From NCBI RefSeq assembly GCF_021401135.1, contig NZ_JACBFO010000003.1, positions 124,001 to 188,000 of the forward strand: a stretch of 64,000 bases of DNA. The letters are read 5' to 3'. This document shows positions 25,630-32,797 of the stretch, in pieces. Every line of letters begins with the position of its first letter. Position 1 is the stretch's first letter. The stretch comes from Azonexus sp. R2A61. Lineage in GTDB: Bacteria; Pseudomonadota; Gammaproteobacteria; Burkholderiales; Rhodocyclaceae. The notes beneath the pieces were generated by a model. That model was not told where the DNA came from. It made no database searches and worked only from the letters and a program-made list of their open reading frames with translations. The position numbers were made by a program, and so were the translations under genes.

Positions 25630-25664
25630 CTTCGCCCTGTGTTCGCGCAGGGCGAAGTCTTTTT
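25630..25664 (+). terminator. Terminator closing the fad locus
   Basis: Perfect 10-bp stem CTTCGCCCTG (25630-25639)/CAGGGCGAAG (25648-25657) with an 8-base loop and a T-rich tail. It lies between the acyl-CoA dehydrogenase and a small gene whose ribosome site follows directly. Confidence 0.8.
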
Positions 25665-25676
25665 GAGGTGACGAAA

Positions 25677-26036
25677 ATGCCGATCGGCTGGGGAACCATA
25701 CTGGCCAATGTGCCGTGGTCGGATGTGATCAAGAACGCGCCGGCGGTTGCCGAGGGCGCCAAGAAACTGTGGAAAAAGGTCGGCGGCAAGGCGTCGACCG
25801 CAAGCACCGCCCCGGCGCCGGCCGACGATACGCCGGAAGGCCGGCTGGCCTCGCTGGAAGCGCGCGTCGCCGAACTGCACGGCCAGATGCAGACGGCCGG
25901 CGAAGTGATCCAGTCGCTGGCCGAACAGAACGCGCAGTTGATCGCCCGCGTCGAGAAGACGCGTCGGCGGTTGCTGGCGCTGGCGGTGGGCAATGTCGTG
26001 GTGGTCATCGTTGCGCTGTCGGTCTGGCTGAGGTAA
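25677..26036 (+). CDS. Small coiled-coil protein with C-terminal membrane anchor
   Basis: 119 residues. After MPIGWGTILANVPWSDVIKNAP comes an Ala/Pro-rich linker, then a coiled coil (RLASLEARVAELHGQMQTAG ... ARVEKTRRR, about residues 55-100). A single C-terminal transmembrane helix (LALAVGNVVVVIVALSVWL) follows. Tail-anchored topology with a cytoplasmic coiled coil is likely. The ATG at 25677 is favoured because GAGG lies 8 bases before it; an in-frame GTG at 25668 overlaps that site. The next gene starts 5 bases downstream. Function unknown. Confidence 0.7.
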   Translation: MPIGWGTILANVPWSDVIKNAPAVAEGAKKLWKKVGGKASTASTAPAPADDTPEGRLASLEARVAELHGQMQTAGEVIQSLAEQNAQLIARVEKTRRRLLALAVGNVVVVIVALSVWLR

Positions 26037-26040
26037 GCCG

Positions 26041-26346
26041 ATGAAACTGCAACATCTCGCGATCGGCGCCCGCTTCGAATACGAAGGCGAGGTTTTCGTC
26101 AAAACCGGACCGTTGACCGCAAGTTCCGAGAACGGCGGGCAGCGCATCATTCCGCGCTACGCGGTGTTGCGGCCGCTCGATCTGCCGGCCGCCGAGCCGG
26201 CCCGCAAGGGGCGCGGGATGATCGAGCGCGAGCGGGCGCTGCGCGCGTTCGAGAATTTTTTCGCGCAATGCGAGCCGCTGGTGGACGACGGCCGACGGGC
26301 CGACCTGCTGGCCGCGCGCGAGGTTTTCCTGAAGGCGTTGGGCTGA
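26041..26346 (+). CDS. Conserved-looking orphan protein, 101 residues
   Basis: Compact soluble protein starting MKLQHLAIGARFEYEGEVFV, followed by KTGPLTAS and GGQRIIPRYAVLRPLD, then a basic helical C-terminal half (RERALRAFENFFAQCEPLV). The N-terminal half has the feel of a small beta-barrel, with alternating hydrophobics and a Gly turn. It starts 5 bases after the preceding stop and probably forms a two-gene unit with the tail-anchored coiled-coil protein. I do not recognise a named family. Confidence 0.6.
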   Translation: MKLQHLAIGARFEYEGEVFVKTGPLTASSENGGQRIIPRYAVLRPLDLPAAEPARKGRGMIERERALRAFENFFAQCEPLVDDGRRADLLAAREVFLKALG

Positions 26347-26355
26347 GCGGTCGGC

Positions 26356-26868
26356 TTACTGCTGCAGCGTATCGATCAGCGTGAACAGCCGGCGGTAGAA
26401 CTCGGGATCGGTGACGGTTTCCTCGCCGACCTTGACCAGCGAGCTCTTGTCGGTCGGCCAGGGCAGCGAGATCGAGCCGAAACCGGTGACCGACAGGCCG
26501 GTGCTGCTGCCGCTGGACTTGAGTTCGTAGCGGGTCTGCAGCGCGTTGGCGTAGATCATCGAATCTTCCTTGCCCGGCATGCACACCAGCGTCAGGCGCA
26601 ATTGCACCAGGTATTCGGATTCCGGCTGGAAGTGCTTGGCGCCGCGGATGCTCTGCGGCGCGCTGCTGTCTACCTCGTAGCCCTGGCTGAGCAGCGCGCG
26701 CTTGCCCAGTTCGCAAAGCATCAGCGGCGGCAGGTCGCTGTGGAACTGGAACGGGCTGTCCGCGTCGAACTGTTCGTTGCGCCAGGCCGGTGCCGGTTTG
26801 CCGGCACAGCCGGCCAGCAGCACGGCGGCGAGACAGGCGACAGGCAGGGAGCGGCGGAAATCGGACAT
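26356..26868 (-). CDS. Hypothetical lipoprotein
   Basis: 170 residues with a lipoprotein signal: a basic start (MSDFRRSLPVACLAAVLLAG) and lipobox LAGC, so Cys21 would be lipidated. The mature region has no known motif. It contains paired strands and a Ser/Gly segment (LKSSGSSTGLSVTGFG), and CMPGKEDSMIYANALQTRYE, suggesting a small periplasmic/outer-membrane protein. It is convergent with the 101-residue gene. No strong ribosome site is seen before the ATG. Confidence 0.65.
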   Translation of the reverse strand: MSDFRRSLPVACLAAVLLAGCAGKPAPAWRNEQFDADSPFQFHSDLPPLMLCELGKRALLSQGYEVDSSAPQSIRGAKHFQPESEYLVQLRLTLVCMPGKEDSMIYANALQTRYELKSSGSSTGLSVTGFGSISLPWPTDKSSLVKVGEETVTDPEFYRRLFTLIDTLQQ

Positions 26869-27006
26869 CGGGCGGGTCGGTGCGGAGCGGCAAGAGACGA
26901 GTCGCCGATCTTACCGCAGCTCGCCCGGCGATTGCGTGACAGGGTGTTGCAGAAGGCCGGACGGCATTAAGATGTCCGCGACCCATCCCGAGCACAGGAG
27001 CAAAGC

Positions 27007-28059
27007 ATGACTCTCGCCAAGGCCTACGCCGCCCAGGACGCCAGCAGCCCGCTGGCCCCCTTCGCCTTCGAAACGCGCCCGCTCGGCGCCGACGACATCG
27101 CGCTCGACATCCTCTACTGCGGGGTCTGCCATTCCGACCTGCACACCGCCCGCAACGAATGGCGCAACACCCTCTATCCCTGCGTCCCCGGCCACGAGAT
27201 CGTCGGCCGCGTGCGCGCCGTCGGCAGCGCGGTCAGCGCCTTCAAGCCCGGCGACCTCGCCGGCGTCGGCTGCATGGTCGACAGCTGCGGCCATTGCCCG
27301 GCCTGCGCCGAAGGCGAGGAGCAGTACTGCGGCGAAGGCTTCACCGGCACCTACAACGGGCCGGCGCGCCCGGACGGCGGCAACACCTACGGCGGCTACG
27401 CGCAGGCCATCGTCGTCCGCGCCGCCTTCGCGCTGCACATCCGGCATCCGGAAAAGGACCTCGCCGCGGTCGCACCGCTGCTCTGCGCCGGCGTCACCAC
27501 CTACTCGCCGCTGCGCCACTGGCGGGTCGGGCCGGGCAGCCGCGTCGGCATCGTCGGCCTCGGCGGCCTCGGCCACATGGGCGTCAAGATCGCCAAGGCG
27601 ATGGGCGCGCGGGTGACGTTGTTCACCACCTCGGCCGGCAAGGTTGCCGACGGCCTGCGCCTGGGCGCCGACGAAGTCTGCATCTCGACCGACCGCGAGC
27701 AGATGGCCCGGCTCGCCGGCAGCCTCGACTTCATCCTCAACACCGTCGCCGCGCCGCACAAGCTCGACAACTACCTGCGCCTGCTCCGCCGCGACGGCAC
27801 GATGACGCTGGTCGGCATCCCCGCCGAACCGCACCCGTCGCCCTCGGTCGGCAGCCTGATCATGGGCCGCCGCCAGCTCGCCGGCTCGCTCATCGGCGGC
27901 ATCCGCGAAACCCAGGAAATGCTCGACTTCTGCGCCGAGCGCGGCATCGTCTCCGACATCGAGATGATCCGCATGGACCAGATCAACGACGCCTACGAGC
28001 GAATGCTGAAAAGCGACGTCAAGTACCGCTTCGTCATCGACATGGCCAGCCTGGCCTGA
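27007..28059 (+). CDS. Zinc-dependent NAD(P) alcohol dehydrogenase (cinnamyl-ADH/YahK type)
   Basis: 350-residue medium-chain dehydrogenase that interconverts alcohols and aldehydes. The catalytic zinc ligands are in CGVCHSDLHTARNEW and PGHEIVGRV. The structural zinc site is CGHCPACAEGEEQYC (four Cys). Substrate-domain GTYNGPARPDGGNTYGGYAQ matches the YahK/cinnamyl-ADH class. The cofactor motif is VGLGGLGHMGVKIAKAMGA. NADPH use is usual in this class but not proven here. The ATG follows CAGGAGCAAAGC. A terminator lies 57 bases past the stop, just before the cassette array. Confidence 0.88.
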   Translation: MTLAKAYAAQDASSPLAPFAFETRPLGADDIALDILYCGVCHSDLHTARNEWRNTLYPCVPGHEIVGRVRAVGSAVSAFKPGDLAGVGCMVDSCGHCPACAEGEEQYCGEGFTGTYNGPARPDGGNTYGGYAQAIVVRAAFALHIRHPEKDLAAVAPLLCAGVTTYSPLRHWRVGPGSRVGIVGLGGLGHMGVKIAKAMGARVTLFTTSAGKVADGLRLGADEVCISTDREQMARLAGSLDFILNTVAAPHKLDNYLRLLRRDGTMTLVGIPAEPHPSPSVGSLIMGRRQLAGSLIGGIRETQEMLDFCAERGIVSDIEMIRMDQINDAYERMLKSDVKYRFVIDMASLA

Positions 28060-28082
28060 GCCTTTGGAAAATTGCCGGATTT

Positions 28083-28096
28083 TGCGGTCGACCGTG
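28083..28096. repeat. GGTCGACC palindrome, copy 6
   Basis: TGCGGTCGACCGTG on the left side of the cassette array. The following bases (GAGAACGGCAGGAAAA) nearly repeat those after copy 7 on the right side. Confidence 0.65.
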
Positions 28097-28116
28097 AGAA
28101 CGGCAGGAAAATGAAA

Positions 28117-28149
28117 AATGGCGCGGGGAAACCTCGCGCCATTTTTTTT
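28117..28149 (+). terminator. Terminator after the alcohol dehydrogenase
   Basis: AATGGCGCG (28117-28125) pairs with CGCGCCATT (28135-28143), followed by eight T residues. Confidence 0.9.
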
Positions 28150-28185
28150 GAAATCCGGGGGGAAGAGTTTTTTTACAGTTTGAAC

Positions 28186-28277
28186 GTTTGACGTGAGGGG
28201 CCGCTGTAGCGGCGAAGCCGCGAAGGGCACCCACAAGCGCAGCTTGTGGGCGGTCCCTCTCGACGGAACTGTTAGAG
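28186..28277 (-). other. attC site E (distal end of cassette array)
   Basis: A 92-bp imperfect palindrome bounded on the minus strand by CTCTAAC (28277-28271) and a degenerate GTCAAAC (28192-28186). Inner arms CCCACAAGC/GCTTGTGGG around a GCA loop form a strong hairpin, and GAGGG/CCCTC close outside it. It is larger than the other sites and its far end is decayed. It contains the stop codon of cassette gene E. Confidence 0.75.
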
Positions 28278-28922
28278 CGCATGTGCCTTGAGCCGTTTTC
28301 GAATGGCGCGCAACACAACGGATTTTGTATCACTCCACGGCTCTTTGAAATCAGCCGCAGCCTCAACAAACTGAATTGCACTCCGATCTCCAACGCCCCG
28401 AAGCGCCAGTAGGCATGTGGCCCGCTTGGCTTCAGCTCGAAGATCGGGATACACACCAATCAAGAAATTTTGAATTGCTGCGGTTTGGGCGGCAGAGACG
28501 GGAGCGGCTTGTTTGAAGGAAAGCAATAGATTAAACGCGGACGCGATCCGGACAGCAAGCTCTTCAGAGGCTTCACCTCTAAGGTACTGAGCGGATATTT
28601 CTAAAACGAAGGCTACTGCATCGGAGGACTTGATTTCTTCAGCCAAACCTAAAACGAACGGAATGTCTTGTGGCTCTTGAACCTGTGCTCGAAGACCATC
28701 GAATCCACTATCTGCATATGCACTCGCGACTGCGGCCCACTTCGCGAGAGGGACTACCCGTGTGCCGTTGGACTGAAGCCCCTGCGTTTGCCAACCATAC
28801 ACCGTCGCCAAGCGAACCAGTTCTCCCGATAGGCCAGGCTGCTTTTCAATTGCGGCCTGTAGTAGGTCCTCGACCTCTAGCAGCCCTCCTTGAGCTTTCT
28901 TGCGAAGAGTAGCGATATTCAT
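28272..28922 (-). CDS. Integron cassette gene E: helical orphan protein
   Basis: 216 residues starting MNIATLRKKAQGGLLEVEDL, mostly predicted alpha-helix with regularly spaced Leu/Ala (EELAVRIASAFNLLLSF, AEAKRATCLLALRGVGD), suggesting a HEAT/ARM-like helical repeat fold. It has no signal peptide or catalytic motif. The cassette runs about 28192-28931. The ATG is 9 bases after the G^TTAGAGC recombination point and has no ribosome site; the TAA stop lies inside attC E. Both are classic cassette traits. The AT content is higher than in the flanking chromosome. Function unknown. Confidence 0.75.
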   Translation of the reverse strand: MNIATLRKKAQGGLLEVEDLLQAAIEKQPGLSGELVRLATVYGWQTQGLQSNGTRVVPLAKWAAVASAYADSGFDGLRAQVQEPQDIPFVLGLAEEIKSSDAVAFVLEISAQYLRGEASEELAVRIASAFNLLLSFKQAAPVSAAQTAAIQNFLIGVYPDLRAEAKRATCLLALRGVGDRSAIQFVEAAADFKEPWSDTKSVVLRAIRKRLKAHAL

Positions 28923-28925
28923 GCG

Positions 28926-28997
28926 CTCTAACGTTGAAAATCACTGGACGCAGGCAAGCGCAGCTTGCCGGAGGTCCGGTGGATTGTAGTGTTAGGC
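28926..28997 (-). other. attC site D
   Basis: 72 bp, bounded on the minus strand by GCCTAAC (28997-28991) and GTTAGAG (28932-28926). Inner arms GGCAAGC/GCTTGCC around GCA and outer ACTGGAC/GTCCGGT pair with mismatches, as attC sites do. GTTAGAGCGC at the start of cassette E is the exact complement of the 10 bases that open attC E. Confidence 0.88.
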
Positions 28998-29393
28998 TCC
29001 AGGAGTTTCATTTAGAAGCTCTTTGATCAGTGGCTCCTCCGCGTGCAGAGGGCTGAGAAGTTGTTGGACGAAATGGGTGCGCTCTTCGCGAGACCATTTT
29101 GACCAGACGCGTTGCGGGCACTCCCTAATTCTTTCGCGCACAGCCGCAACAAGAATTGGGTTTTCCTCTGCACGTTTCCATCTATCGCAGTTCGATACCA
29201 TCGTTTCGTTTCCGGAGGCGATTGCTTCATTTCGCACTGCCTCAAATATGCGTTCAATCATGGCAACAACAAATGGACTGCCGGAAAGATCGCGATCCGG
29301 AATGGCGGGCTGAAACTTGGCCTGAATCAACGCGCGAAAGAGGGCATTGAGTTCGTTGGTGTCGCTAACAGCGAAGGGCGCCTGAGGCAGCAT
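28992..29393 (-). CDS. Integron cassette gene D: orphan protein
   Basis: 133 residues starting MLPQAPFAVSDTNELNALF, soluble and mixed charge, mostly helical in appearance, with a Trp-containing segment (CPQRVWSKWSREERTHFVQQ). No family recognised. The cassette spans about 28932-29406. The ATG lies 14 bases after G^TTAGGCC with no ribosome site, and the stop codon TAA lies in attC D. Confidence 0.7.
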   Translation of the reverse strand: MLPQAPFAVSDTNELNALFRALIQAKFQPAIPDRDLSGSPFVVAMIERIFEAVRNEAIASGNETMVSNCDRWKRAEENPILVAAVRERIRECPQRVWSKWSREERTHFVQQLLSPLHAEEPLIKELLNETPGA

Positions 29394-29400
29394 ATCTGGG

Positions 29401-29472
29401 GCCTAACGTGAAAGCTCAGCCGACGGCAGACAGCGTAGCTGGCCGACGGTCCGCTGGAGCGTGATGTTAGAA
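29401..29472 (-). other. attC site C
   Basis: 72 bp, bounded on the minus strand by TTCTAAC (29472-29466) and GTTAGGC (29407-29401). The plus strand shows CGTGAAAGCTCAGC on one side and GCTGGAGCGTGATG on the other, the L''/L' boxes seen in environmental and Pseudomonas-type attC sites. These give the polarity: the site reads 5' to 3' on the minus strand. Confidence 0.9.
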
Positions 29473-29487
29473 GGGGATTCATGTTGG

Positions 29488-29697
29488 TTAGTGAGAACTG
29501 CGAGTTAAGAAGCCAATGAAAACGAATAGAACAAATGGTGCCAAGCAAAGGGCAATGACCAAATAATTAATGATTTTTGGATTAGTGCGAGCGCGTGGGG
29601 TATTCGGTGGTGCAGGTTCTTCACAAGACCGACATACCTCTATAAATGGAGGGTTTTCTTCGTTACAGGACGGGCACAGCCAAGAATGGGATGGCAT
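29488..29697 (-). CDS. Integron cassette gene C: zinc-ribbon membrane protein
   Basis: 69 residues. The N-terminal zinc ribbon has two Cys pairs (LCPSCNEENPPFIEVCRSCEE: CxxC-x11-CxxC). After a Pro-rich linker comes one transmembrane helix (IINYLVIALCLAPFVLFVFI) and a short basic tail. It is a plausible small membrane-anchored regulator, but the function is unknown. Cassette about 29407-29711. The ATG is 14 bases after the recombination point, with no ribosome site. Confidence 0.72.
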   Translation of the reverse strand: MPSHSWLCPSCNEENPPFIEVCRSCEEPAPPNTPRARTNPKIINYLVIALCLAPFVLFVFIGFLTRSSH

Positions 29698-29705
29698 AAG
29701 ACGCC

Positions 29706-29777
29706 TTCTAATGTGGAAGCTCAGCCGATGGCAAAAAGTGTAGCTTTTTGACGGTTGGCTGGAGCGTATTGTTGGGC
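29706..29777 (-). other. attC site B
   Basis: 72 bp, bounded on the minus strand by GCCCAAC (29777-29771) and ATTAGAA (29712-29706; the first base of the usual GTTAGAA is changed). Inner arms CAAAAAG/CTTTTTG and outer CAGCC/GGCTG are clear. Confidence 0.87.
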
Positions 29778-29804
29778 GTTACATGTACTGGCTGGAAGTA
29801 AAAG

Positions 29805-30077
29805 CTATTGGCCGGCATGTTCTATCCTACTTTGAGCGCGACCAATGATTACGATAGCAAGGCCGAGAGGAATAGAGAAAAATGAACCAACGAACGCGAT
29901 AGTTGAAGCTGTTATTAGCCAGTTTAAGTCGATACCGAAAAGCAAACACCCTCCTGCCGGAGCACTTGCAGCCCATTGGCAGCTAGGCATAAATTCTGAG
30001 AGTACCAATCCGAGACCGAACATCAGCGGGCACGAGAATGCAACCACTAGCGCGGCGACGATAATCCTACGCATCAT
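29805..30077 (-). CDS. Integron cassette gene B: two-helix membrane protein
   Basis: 90 residues starting MMRRIIVAALVVAFSCPLMF, with one hydrophobic helix at the N-terminus (through GLGLVLSEF), a Cys-containing loop (PSCQWAASAPAGGC) and a second long hydrophobic segment (LITASTIAFVGSFFSIPLGL). Probably two or three membrane passes. The start is taken at ATG 30077, 11 bases inside the cassette; the frame is open upstream, but that part belongs to the neighbouring attC. The next codon is also ATG. Cassette about 29712-30088. Function unknown. Confidence 0.68.
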   Translation of the reverse strand: MMRRIIVAALVVAFSCPLMFGLGLVLSEFMPSCQWAASAPAGGCLLFGIDLNWLITASTIAFVGSFFSIPLGLAIVIIGRAQSRIEHAGQ

Positions 30078-30082
30078 TAGAC

Positions 30083-30163
30083 GCCCAACGTGCAAGGTAA
30101 GGGGCGGCCCGCTTTCGGGACGTCCCAGCAGCCGAAGGCTGCGCCTTGAGCTGGTTGTTAGGA
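30083..30163 (-). other. attC site A
   Basis: 81 bp, bounded on the minus strand by TCCTAAC (30163-30157) and GTTGGGC (30089-30083). It has an internal hairpin (CAGCCGAAGGCTG) and CAAGG/CCTTG arms. It is longer than B, C and D. Confidence 0.82.
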
Positions 30164-30400
30164 TTGAGATGTCTGATTGTCATGTGCGTTTCTTTGTGGC
30201 GATTTGATTAGCTCAATCACTCCGGTGACTACGAGAATAAAGCCGATGGGGCCAGTGAGAACAAGGCCAAATGCAGACAAGTAGTGCCACATAAGGATGG
30301 TGTTACTACTGAAAATGCCTGGAAATGCGGAAACGAACAGAAATATCGCGATAGGCCCAAGGGGGAGAACTAAACCAATTGCAATTCGTGCCAATGGCAT
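30158..30400 (-). CDS. Integron cassette gene A: two-helix membrane protein
   Basis: 80 residues: MPLARIAIGLVLPLGPIAIF starts the first hydrophobic helix, FSSNTILMWHYLS is a short loop, and FGLVLTGPIGFILVVTGVIE the second helix, followed by a polar tail. The cassette runs about 30089-30411. The ATG comes 11 bases after the GTTAGGG boundary, with no ribosome site, and the TAA stop lies in attC A. It is the most upstream cassette when the array is read on the minus strand. It resembles cassette gene B in size and topology but not clearly in sequence. Confidence 0.68.
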   Translation of the reverse strand: MPLARIAIGLVLPLGPIAIFLFVSAFPGIFSSNTILMWHYLSAFGLVLTGPIGFILVVTGVIELIKSPQRNAHDNQTSQS

Positions 30401-30412
30401 AAATTCCCTAAC

Positions 30413-30643
30413 TAAAAGTAGACGGCACTATTGCCATATAGGCTGGCAGCCCACCGTATATCCTGAATGGCGCAACGCTCCGGCAGCCTTGCCAAAACAG
30501 GCTGCTCGAAGGTTTCCTGGAATATTCTCGGGAATGCATGGCAGTCAGGCAGGGGGCGGGCCAGTGATGTCCGGATTGTGCCAGCGGCATTCCCGTCTGT
30601 CATCCTGCTGGCTTCTCCTGCTGTCGCGGTTTTTCGTCTGTTC
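30413..30643. other. Right flank of cassette array, no gene recognised
   Basis: About 230 bases between the first cassette boundary (GTTAGGG on the minus strand, 30412-30406) and the palindrome near ppk1. An attI site or an integrase gene would be expected here in a complete integron. Short minus-strand frames exist, but none shows tyrosine-recombinase motifs. It could be a remnant. Confidence 0.4.
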
Positions 30644-30645
30644 TG

Positions 30646-30657
30646 ACGGTCGACCGT
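30646..30657. repeat. GGTCGACC palindrome, copy 7
   Basis: ACGGTCGACCGT on the right side of the cassette array. From GGTCGACC onwards 24 of 26 bases match copy 6 on the left. Confidence 0.65.
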
Positions 30658-30668
30658 GAAAATGGCAG

Positions 30669-30696
30669 GAAAAAGGGGAAGCCGGCTGGCTTCCCC
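30669..30696 (-). terminator. Terminator of ppk1
   Basis: GGGGAAGCC (30675-30683) pairs with GGCTTCCCC (30688-30696) around GGCT. The A-run at 30670-30674 becomes a U-run on the minus-strand transcript. Confidence 0.9.
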
Positions 30697-30718
30697 TGTT
30701 TGTCGGTGCTGTTGCGGA

Positions 30719-32797
30719 TCAGCCGCCGAGCGCCACCATCAGTTCGCCCTGGGCGCTGTGCGGTTTGCTGCGCGGCGAGCGGCGGCGCTGGTAGACGCCG
30801 TGGCTGTTCATGTCCCAGCCCTGCTGGTTGTCGGCCAGGTAGAACTTGAGGCCTTCGGTGATCACCCGTTTCTTCAGTCGGGGATCGAGGACCGGGAAGG
30901 CCAGTTCGATGCGCTTGAAGAAGTTGCGGTCCATCCAGTCGGCTGACGACAGATAGACGTTTTCCTTGCCGCCGGCATGGAAGTACATCACCCGGTGGTG
31001 TTCGAGGAAACGGCCGATGATCGAGCGAACGCGGATGTTCTCCGACAGCCCCGGCACGCCCGGCCGCAGCATGCACACGCCGCGCACGATCAGTTCGATG
31101 TCGACGCCGGCCTGCGAGGCTTCGTAGAGCGCCTGGATCACTTCGCGTTCGACCAGCGAGTTCATCTTGGCGACGATGCGTGCCTTCTGGCCGCTGCGCG
31201 CCGCTTCGGCTTCGGCGCGGATCGCTTCGACGACGTTGGGCTGCAGCGTGAACGGCGCCTGCCACAGGTGCTTCAGCGTGCGGGCCTTGCCCAGGCCGGT
31301 GAGCTGCTTGAAGACTTCGGAGACGTCGTGGGTGATTTCCTCGTTGGCGGTGAGCAGGCCGAAGTCGGAGTAGAGGCGGGCGGTGCGCGGGTGGTAGTTG
31401 CCGGTGCCGAGGTGGGCGTAGCGCTTCAGGCCGGCTTCTTCGCGGCGGACGATGAGCAGCGCCTTGGCGTGCACCTTGTAGCCGACGACGCCGTAGACGA
31501 CATGGGCGCCGACCTGTTCGAGCTTGGTTGCCCAGCTGATGTTGGCTTCCTCGTCGAAGCGCGCCATCAGTTCGACGACGACGGTGACTTCCTTGCCGTT
31601 CTGGGCGGCGCGGATCAGCGATTCCATCAGCACCGAGTCGGTGCCGGTGCGGTACACGGTCATCTTGATCGCCACCACGCTGGGGTCGGTCGCCGCCTGG
31701 CTGAGCAGTTCGATGACCGGGGCGAACGACTGGTAGGGGTGGTGCAGCAGGATGTCGCCCTTGCGGATGCTGTCGAAGATGCTGGCGCCCTTGCTCAGGC
31801 CCTTCGGGGTGCCCGGCACGAAGGGGCGGAATTTCATGTCCGGGCGGTCGACCCAGTCCGGCACCTGCATCAGGCGGACCAGGTTGACCGGGCCGTTGAC
31901 GCGGTACAGATCGACCGGCTGCAGGCCGAATTGCGAGAGCAGGAATTCGGTGATCGCCGGCGAGCAGTTGTCGGCCACTTCGAGGCGCACGGCGTTGCCG
32001 AAATGGCGTTGCGGCAGTTCGCCCTGCAGCTTGGTGCGCAGGTTGGTGACTTCTTCTTCGTCGACGAACAGGTCGGAGTTGCGGGTGGCGCGGAACTGGT
32101 AGCAGCCGAGCACGCTCATGCCCATGAACAGCTCGCCGACGAATTCGTGCAGGATCGACGACAGGAAGACGAAGCCGTAGGCACAGCCGGCCAGTTCCTC
32201 GGGCAGCTGGATGACGCGCGGCAGCACGCGCGGGGCCTGGACGATGGCGATGTTGGAACTGCGGCCGAAGGCGTCCTTGCCTTCCAGTTCGACGGCGAAA
32301 TTCAGGCTCTTGTTGAGCACGCGCGGGAAGGGGTGCGACGGGTCGAGCCCGATCGGCGTCAGCACCGGCACCATCTCGCGCAGGAAGTAGTTGCGGATCC
32401 ATTCGCGCTGCGCGTCGTTCCAGGTCGACCGGCGCAGGAAACGGATGCCCTGTTCGGCGAGCGCCGGCAGGATCACCTCGTTCAGGTGCTGGTACTGCTC
32501 GGTGACCATCGCGTGTGTTTCGGCAGAGACCAGCCGGAAGGTTTCCTGCGCGGTCTTGCCGTCGATGGTGGCCACCGAGGTCTTGGCGCGGATCTGCTCC
32601 TTGAGGCCGGAGACACGGATTTCAAAGAATTCGTCGAGGTTGCTGGAAACGATGCACAGAAAGCGCAGCCGTTCGAGCAGCGGCACGCGTTCATCCTGCG
32701 CCTGGGCCAGCACGCGGCGGTTGAACGCAAGCAGACCGAGCTCGCGGTTCAGGTAGTTTTCGGCAGGAAAATGGGGATGGTGGGCGGTCAGGCTCAT
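30719..32797 (-). CDS. ppk1: Polyphosphate kinase 1
   Basis: Reversible synthesis of inorganic polyphosphate from ATP, usually membrane-associated. At 692 residues it is full length for Ppk1. The N-terminal domain (ENYLNRELGLLAFNRRVLAQ, SSNLDEFFEIRVSGLKEQI) and head domain are present. The catalytic core has the phospho-His loop YAHLGTGNYHPRTARLYSD, KMTVYRTGTDSVLMESLI, IVRGVCMLRPGVPGLSENI and SSADWMDRNFFKRIE. ATG 32797 is preferred over an upstream TTG at 32824 because GGAG sits 7 bases before it. It has its own terminator and no ppx or pho genes beside it. Confidence 0.95.
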   Translation of the reverse strand: MSLTAHHPHFPAENYLNRELGLLAFNRRVLAQAQDERVPLLERLRFLCIVSSNLDEFFEIRVSGLKEQIRAKTSVATIDGKTAQETFRLVSAETHAMVTEQYQHLNEVILPALAEQGIRFLRRSTWNDAQREWIRNYFLREMVPVLTPIGLDPSHPFPRVLNKSLNFAVELEGKDAFGRSSNIAIVQAPRVLPRVIQLPEELAGCAYGFVFLSSILHEFVGELFMGMSVLGCYQFRATRNSDLFVDEEEVTNLRTKLQGELPQRHFGNAVRLEVADNCSPAITEFLLSQFGLQPVDLYRVNGPVNLVRLMQVPDWVDRPDMKFRPFVPGTPKGLSKGASIFDSIRKGDILLHHPYQSFAPVIELLSQAATDPSVVAIKMTVYRTGTDSVLMESLIRAAQNGKEVTVVVELMARFDEEANISWATKLEQVGAHVVYGVVGYKVHAKALLIVRREEAGLKRYAHLGTGNYHPRTARLYSDFGLLTANEEITHDVSEVFKQLTGLGKARTLKHLWQAPFTLQPNVVEAIRAEAEAARSGQKARIVAKMNSLVEREVIQALYEASQAGVDIELIVRGVCMLRPGVPGLSENIRVRSIIGRFLEHHRVMYFHAGGKENVYLSSADWMDRNFFKRIELAFPVLDPRLKKRVITEGLKFYLADNQQGWDMNSHGVYQRRRSPRSKPHSAQGELMVALGG

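Noticed and set aside
28182..28197. GAACGTTTGACG resembling a PsrA-type operator half
   Set aside because: Only one arm fits CAAAC-N4-GTTTG, and the bases are better explained as the decayed end of attC site E.
28117..28277. Palindromes in this stretch as a CRISPR repeat pair
   Set aside because: The units differ in length and sequence, have gene-sized spacers and match attC architecture rather than CRISPR.
30408..30603. Short minus-strand frames upstream of the cassette array as a possible integrase remnant
   Set aside because: No tyrosine-recombinase motif or IntI patch is visible; translations look random.
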